From: Hypomesus transpacificus
Taxonomy: Eukaryota > Chordata > Actinopteri > Osmeriformes > Osmeridae
Reading direction: 5' to 3'
DNA: 64,000 nucleotides
NCBI RefSeq assembly: GCF_021917145.1
Contig: NC_061065.1
Span: 7,032,313-7,096,312 of the forward strand
Numbering within the stretch: position 1 is the first letter of the stretch; each line of letters opens with the position of its first letter. Both the position numbers and the translations under genes were made by a program. The notes under the pieces are model-generated. The model searched no databases and was not told where the DNA came from. It worked only from the letters and a program-made list of their open reading frames with translations. Below are positions 49,601 to 64,000 of the stretch, piece by piece.

Positions 49601-49878
49601 CCTCCCTCTGCCATCAGCACTAGAAACTACAGTCTATTAGGATGCCTTTTCCTAAATTCACACGTTTATTTAGTACATCTAGAGCACCTGTTGTGTCAGT
49701 GACATAGTCATGTGTCTCTGTGAATCAATAATATCCATGTATCATCAATGCATTCTTTATAAGTTACATTAAAGGAATAGTGTCCTATGCCACAGTATTT
49801 TAATTTAAGGTAATAATGCTTTTTTTTCTTCAAAAGAAACACTGTACTCACAATCTCGGACTACTCACCTTTTTCCAT
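46620..49878 (-). CDS. ubxn2a: UBX domain-containing protein 2A
   Basis: A p97/VCP cofactor of the p47 type. It couples ubiquitin-pathway clients such as nicotinic receptor subunits and mortalin to p97 in mammals. Coding exons in transcript order: 49869-49878, 49424-49626, 48903-49012, 48357-48494, 47537-47698, 46620-46803. They give 268 aa (human 259). A SEP domain covers about 72-130 (MRLWKDGFTVNDQEFRSYS, then FLEAIKRGELPVEL), followed by FHPFSGRGYRLGS. The UBX domain covers about 180-260 (LQIWLADGRRLVQRFNLSHR and the C-terminal LSLEEANLAHAVIVQR). The first exon codes for only MEK plus one base. The acceptor for exon 2 was chosen because only GACTGTAG|TTTCTAG keeps phase; the nearby TTTCTAG|TGC does not. 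Residues 10-48 are three 13-residue acidic/basic repeats absent from human. atad2b diverges from its 5' end. Confidence 0.93.
47848..48130. mobile_element. Widespread teleost dispersed repeat
   Basis: The start AATCAAATCAAATGTATTTG, then TTGCGCTTTTTACAAGCAAT, GCCCATAGAACTGCCCCTCA and the GGGATCCCCTCCTCCAGAGA segment match a repeat I recall as common in many teleost genomes. The exact class and ends are uncertain. It is in a ubxn2a intron. Confidence 0.65.
48648..48832 (+). mobile_element. tRNA-derived SINE (full-length copy 3)
   Basis: The head is CAGATTGCTGAGCGGTTAGA with GTTCGATTCCCGGC, and the tail is GTCGCTCTGGATAAGAGCAT then CTAAATGACTAAATGTAA. Same family as 4877-5067. It is in the ubxn2a intron between exons 48903-49012 and 48357-48494. 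Confidence 0.87.
49493..49609 (-). repeat. Coding 39-bp tandem repeat in ubxn2a (3 units)
   Basis: Three 39-bp units encode RGRDEEEEAPIRR, RGRNEEEEAPIRR and RGSDEEEEAPIRR (residues 10-22, 23-35 and 36-48). DNA identity between units is very high, so expansion is recent. The unit length keeps frame. Confidence 0.93.
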
Positions 49879-51519
49879 TTTTCTCGTTCTCTCTCTAAAT
49901 CTTTCTTTGCATGTTTTGTCAACCATCTGGAAGAATGAAATAGGCTACTATGAAAAATATATTAAAGAAACTAACATGTGTCTAAACAACTGTCGTTCAA
50001 TCAATTACGAATCAACATATCAACCTTGAAAGACGAGAAAATGTAACCAGTCGAGTCATTACGTAATCACAGATCGTAACACTACGTACGCAATTATTGA
50101 TAGCATAAACATACACTTGTCCTCCTCCTCCACTTAAGAAATCGGTATGACAATTCTATATAACAAGCCGCTGTACATTCAATAGACTGCATTTTATTCT
50201 AACCACGATGTTTGCATGTTGCAGTGCAGTAGGCCATGTATCAAGATTTTTTAAAGAGCGTCAGCCGTAAACACAGGAACGAACGAATTCAGTTTAAGCA
50301 GTTTAAATCAAACAGTGCCCTGCGATGACACGCCACTTATTTAGCAGATGTTCAAACATATTAATATATAATCTGCCAACGCCTGCCATTTACCTGATCG
50401 TGTTTTATTCGTTCCATGAGCTACAGATAGCCTACAAGGGCGTAAGTTTTTGTTTTGCAAGCGGTGCTGGTGACGTAGCAGCCGTTTGCTCACTTCAACC
50501 GAGAACGCCACAGAATGGGTTGGGCTTTGAAAACGCTGTTTAATATTATAAGGATTTTCTAAAGCGCGAAAATTTGACTATGTTAAATATAGGTTATGTC
50601 TTATATGTTCAATGCCATACAAAACGATATATATATAGTCTAGGCCTACTATGTTTTTGTGTGTGTGCTTTAAAAAAAAAAAAATGTAATGATCAATTAT
50701 ATAGTGTAAAATAATAGTTACTATCTTAATAAATATACTTAGTTTTTACCAGACAGCAATGACAACAGATCGATTCACATGCATGTATGAGAGCTTCTTT
50801 CAGTTTGCTGCCCTTGTGGGAGTGCGCGCACTCGCGCCTGCTATTTAGAAATGTGTGTATGCATATTATGCGGCCTATACCCACACACGAACGAATTATC
50901 CACATCAGACTTTTGTTTTGATTCTGAGTATTGCTGTGAAAGACAATGTACGCATCTCTAAGTTGTTCTTACACAGTAGGCCATGAACCCCAAATGCTAA
51001 AATGTAAACAAACTTCCTCTTATGCGCACGTGGCTCGCCGATTGACACGATCTCAAAGTCCTCAGTGTGCATTGGTAGGCTACAGAAATAATGTGACTGC
51101 ACTGTGATCTCCCCTCCCCTCTAGTCTACCTAGTTTTACCTAGAGTTTCTTGGATTTGTGTTTTAAATGTGCATAATAACAGATTAGTTTCTGTCTAATC
51201 CAGTCGTCAGGACAACAGTTTAGTCTAATTTCATAATCCAGGCCACGGTCTTGGTATGGAAGGGATCAGAAGGATGTCCCCCCCTGCTACGTGACCTCGC
51301 GTGTGTTCTCTCAGGACTGTATTAAACTCGAGGAATGCTTAATTACAAAATTAAGTAAAGTTGAAGATTTATAGTATTTATAGCATATTGTCAGCCGCCA
51401 ATAAAAGATATAACTGTTAAAAGAAGTCACTTGTAGCACTGCTCTTGGGTTGAGCAAAGCGGAAGAGGGCGAGCGAGCCTGCTTGCCTGCTGACAGGAGC
51501 GAGCGAGAGAGAAAGAGAA

Positions 51520-51546
51520 ATGGCGCCTCAATGCTGTGCTCACTGA
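51520..51546 (+). CDS. atad2b uORF 1 (8 codons)
   Basis: ATGGCGCCTCAATGCTGTGC onward encodes MAPQCCAH then TGA. The context gagaaATGG has A at -3 and G at +4, favourable for initiation. It ends 55 bases before the atad2b ATG, which allows reinitiation. It depends on transcription starting upstream, which I infer. Confidence 0.4.
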   Translation: MAPQCCAH

Positions 51547-51596
51547 GGCAGTGTTTAATACAAATATATAGACATAACAACGGTAAAAACGAATAG
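51531..51596 (+). CDS. atad2b uORF 2 (21 codons), overlapping uORF 1
   Basis: An ATG inside uORF 1 in another frame opens a 21-codon frame that stops at 51594-51596, five bases before the atad2b ATG at 51602. No homology; the interest is regulatory. Confidence 0.35.
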   Translation: MLCSLRQCLIQIYRHNNGKNE

Positions 51597-51601
51597 AAAT
51601 C

Positions 51602-60795
<9,194 letters not shown>

Positions 60796-61758
60796 GTAAG
60801 GACACACACACACACATACTGAGAGAGGTCAGAGTTCACTGTACTCGGTCACATCTCCCTTATTTGTTTATTTAGGGGTCAGGGAGTTGTGCGTGGGAGC
60901 TGTGATTGTGCTTTGAGGTGTGGGATTGGTGTATGTGAGTGCTTGGAAGTGTGTTTGGTGTTGTGTGTGAGTGAGTGCGTGCTGGGGAGGTGTGTGTGAG
61001 TGCTGTGTCTTTGATCGAGGCCTAGCTCCAGGGTGGCTCCTGGGACAAAGCTCTCCCCGCGGCCCCTCTCCCTGCGGTCCCCTTCTTTAGGACAGACAAC
61101 ACTGGAAGGCAGAGCAACAGACTGCTTCCTCTTGATCGCTCCCTCTTGTCTTGAGCTTTGAGGGGCAAACACACACACGGCATCTGCCACCCTGTAAAGC
61201 TTCCCTAATGCTCGGATCGTCGTCGAGATGTTTCACCATGTCTGAGCTGGCAACCTCAACACAGCAATATTAAGTTGTGTGGTCAAGTGCACTTTGAAGG
61301 GATTAACCATAAAAGGAAGCAGTCCCTTCATCTTGACAGGTGGCCTGGCCTGTTGTCCTGTCACACCTGTGCTCTGTGACAGTGCTTCTCTTCTAAGTGC
61401 TGTCACTCTGGACCACGCTCTGGGACTGATGCATTGAATCCAACCCACATCTTTAGCTGAACTCAAATACACGGAAGTGCTTCTAAATGTCTTGGAAGAT
61501 TGATTCCTTTTTTAACTGATCACAGACCCTTCACAACACCTGCCCTTCTCTGCATTGACCCGGTTGTATTCTACCATCCTTGAATGTAGAGGAGGAAGTG
61601 GCACAATATTGATTTGATCACAGTGAGGTTGAGGTATAGGTTTTTTTCTGTGAGGTGTGTGTCACTCGCTGTCCTGTCCTGTGGAAACGTGTTGTAATCA
61701 AATATATTCTCTGCTCCGCCAGAGCAGCAGGATCAATGTGAGCATTAGGTGTGTGCTT

Positions 61759-61846
<88 letters not shown>

Positions 61847-64000
61847 TCACACACTCTCTCACACACTGAGCAGGGGGTAACAAGCACACACACAGACACA
61901 CACACTGAGCAGGGGGTAACACACTCACTCTCGCCCAGGGGGGATGGCTCATGCACTCACACACAGCAAGGGGTCCTCCCTCCATGTCTCCGTGGAGACT
62001 CGGGTCGATGGCTTAACTCTATTATAAAACATTGAGCACTTAAATGCAGAGAGGCAAACTACTCAAACCTGGTTGGAAGTAGTAGGAGTTAGGAGAGTGC
62101 TGGAGAGTTGAGACGGGCACAGCCTCAAGAGAGGCACGTCAGACAGTGGAGTGGAGGGGCTGGGATAGAATGCAGAGTTTGCAACATTCAGAGAGAAACT
62201 ACATTTGCAGAGCAAATGAGCCGTTTGTTGAATTTGTAGAGCTTTTAACATTAGCAGAGCTTCTGAAAGCTGGAATAGTAAAAGACCTGCAAGAAATCCC
62301 TAGTGAGTGTACTTTTCCCCATTAGGATGAGGTGGAATAAATGAGACTGAAGAAGTGTTTTTCAATTTCTTTTTTATTGTTGCAGAATGTAGGTTCGAGT
62401 CTGCAGACAGTGGCCAGGCTGTTAAATAGCCACTCAGCTCTGGTTACTTCCATTGTGTCGCTAAGAAGTAAAGCAGCTTTTCTTAGCCGTGATAAGAGCT
62501 TCCAGAGATGGAGGCTTGGTTTTTCCCCTCCCGGTGGGCTAGCCTATGGTCTGGAACATTCTATTTAAATGGCTGTTGTGTCATCCTGGCATCAGCGCTG
62601 ATGACAGATGTCCTCTCAGCACCCAGAGAGGGAGCGGTGTCCCTTCTGCCAAAATCACAGGTCCCCAGAAACGCTCCCCCCCTCTATCCCCTCTCCATCC
62701 CCTCCCCTCCTCCATCCCAGATCCGATAGAAGAACTACAGACAGACGATAGATGGAAGAGGGAGGGGGGGGGAAATGTTCCAGGTGGTTCCAGCTGCCAG
62801 TCTCCCCTGCACACGTCAGGGATTTGTGCCTGTGAAAACAGCATCTGTGCCGTGGCTGTGGGTGGGATGGTGGAAGGCTGTGGAAGCATTGGGTGGCGAG
62901 AGATCTATAAGGGCCTATGAACCTGCTCTGGACCTGTTGTGAGCTGGGCTCCTCCAGAGCCAGGGTGGTCAGAACCTCTGCCAGGACCTTCTGCCAGGAC
63001 CCCCTCTGTGGAGCCACACCCTCTGCTACCAGGACACATGCTACATCTCCACCTTTGCCAGCTTAGCAGGCAGGGGGGGGATTAGTTGGATGAAAACAGC
63101 TCTGTGTGACTTCAACCTTGGGGTGGCTTCAGAAAAAGTCAGTATTCAAACTGATTCAACCCCTCATGACTGGTCACACTTGCCATTTCAACACTGATGA
63201 GATGGGCCAGCCTGATATAGTGTACAAGGAGCATCTGAATCGATAGGTCCTCTCCCCTGTCAGCAGGCATTGCATGTTATCTTGTCAACAAAGGCAATGT
63301 CAACCTGCACGGACGACGTCAGTCTCTCTGTCTGAGTTTGTGAGAGTGTGAAATGAACAGTGATTTTGGAGCTCTCAGATAGGCTTGAAGGTACTCTGCA
63401 TTCACACTGACATGATTTGGGATGGATTTGAGGTAATTGGCCACTTTCAAGGGCAGATTAAAGATTCAATTCAATTGAGCAATAACTCAAACTCTCAGCA
63501 GCAGCCTACTGAATCTGCTCCTCAAACAGGGACGCTCTTGACTTTTTCCACTTGTTTATTGATCTGTCCTTCCTTCAGTCTTTCTTTTGTGTTGCCTTCA
63601 CCTCCTGAGAGGTTCTGGGCATTCTGAACTGGTAGGGGATGGCAAGATGAAGAGAGGAAGGATTTTATTGTGATGTTTTTTGTCCCCTACCGACCAGTGG
63701 ATTTGTTATTCCACCAATGGAGCTCTGGCCCAAGTTTGGCTTTGTTGCTGTAGCGGTGAGCTCCACTGATCTCTAGCCGGTGGGACTCCCCTCTTTTCCA
63801 GCCAGCCATCCATCCCTCCTTCCCTCCCTCTGTGTCTCCCTCCCTCAGCCCTGGAGCGTTGATCAGGACAGAGGAAAATCGTTAGTGCTGCGCACACACA
63901 AAGTTTTCCTCTCGTCCCTCGATCCCCTCTTTCACACGTCTCCTGTTGAGGGGTCCAGAAATGGGGGCGCGAAAGAGCCAGAACAGAGGTGAGATGAAAG
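60796..64000. other. atad2b intron running off the right edge
   Basis: At least 3.2 kb with no further atad2b exon; the next expected coding segment (after LPEE) is not found. It has a (TC)n plus (CACTCT)n tract at 61759-61866, followed by a GAGCAGGGGGTAACA sequence repeated at 61868 and 61906. Confidence 0.75.
61759..61866. repeat. (TC)n / (CACTCT)n microsatellite
   Basis: A TC dinucleotide run of about 50 bp grading into (ACTCTC)n and then ACACTCTC repeats, in an atad2b intron. Confidence 0.95.

Larger units (their letters stand above)
49879..51601. promoter_or_regulatory. Divergent ubxn2a / atad2b upstream region
   Basis: About 1.7 kb between two divergent start codons, so both promoters should be here. 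The atad2b-proximal part (51440-51600) is its likely 5' UTR, with GAGCGAGC repeats and two short uORFs. I see no third gene. Confidence 0.5.

Overview
This is vertebrate nuclear DNA, most probably from a teleost fish. It holds six multi-exon protein genes with GT-AG introns, teleost-type SINEs with a tRNA-like head, short hAT-type elements with 8-bp target duplications, and many (CA)n, (GA)n and G/C-rich simple repeats. I cannot name the species; the SINE 3' tail resembles families known from salmonid and related fishes. There is one assembly gap of 100 N at 1542-1641. I rebuilt the exons by hand from homology, splice consensus and phase. Every junction inside the six coding regions keeps frame.

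Layout. (1) 2095-15769, minus: mmut, mitochondrial methylmalonyl-CoA mutase. Eleven coding exons are visible. The last coding exon is absent, and one internal exon lies in a near-perfect 558-bp tandem duplication. (2) 17582-22907, minus: fkbp1b (FKBP12.6), complete, 108 aa. (3) 24359-27893, plus: wdcp (C2orf44-like), complete, 739 aa; its stop codon lies in the first unit of a 20-bp minisatellite. (4) 29429-43648, minus: mfsd2b, sphingosine-1-phosphate exporter, 14 coding exons, with a long His/Thr-rich N-terminal extension made of CA-repeat-like codons. (5) 46620-49878, minus: ubxn2a, six coding exons, with a triple 13-residue repeat near the N terminus. (6) 51602-60795 and beyond the right edge, plus: atad2b, first 19 coding exons (858 aa), through the first AAA+ module and into the degenerate second one.

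The block fkbp1b - wdcp - mfsd2b - ubxn2a - atad2b matches the gene neighbourhood of human 2p23.3. mmut next to it differs from human, where MMUT is on chromosome 6p. fkbp1b/wdcp and ubxn2a/atad2b are divergent pairs that may share promoter regions. wdcp and mfsd2b converge, with about 240 bp between their candidate poly(A) signals. The genes do not form one pathway; they are a conserved neighbourhood.

I found no new multi-gene system. The observations worth following are local: the duplicated frame-shifting mmut exon, coding sequence shaped by simple repeats in three genes (mfsd2b, ubxn2a, wdcp), a SINE ending next to a splice acceptor, a pre-miRNA-like hairpin in an atad2b intron, and overlapping uORFs in front of atad2b.
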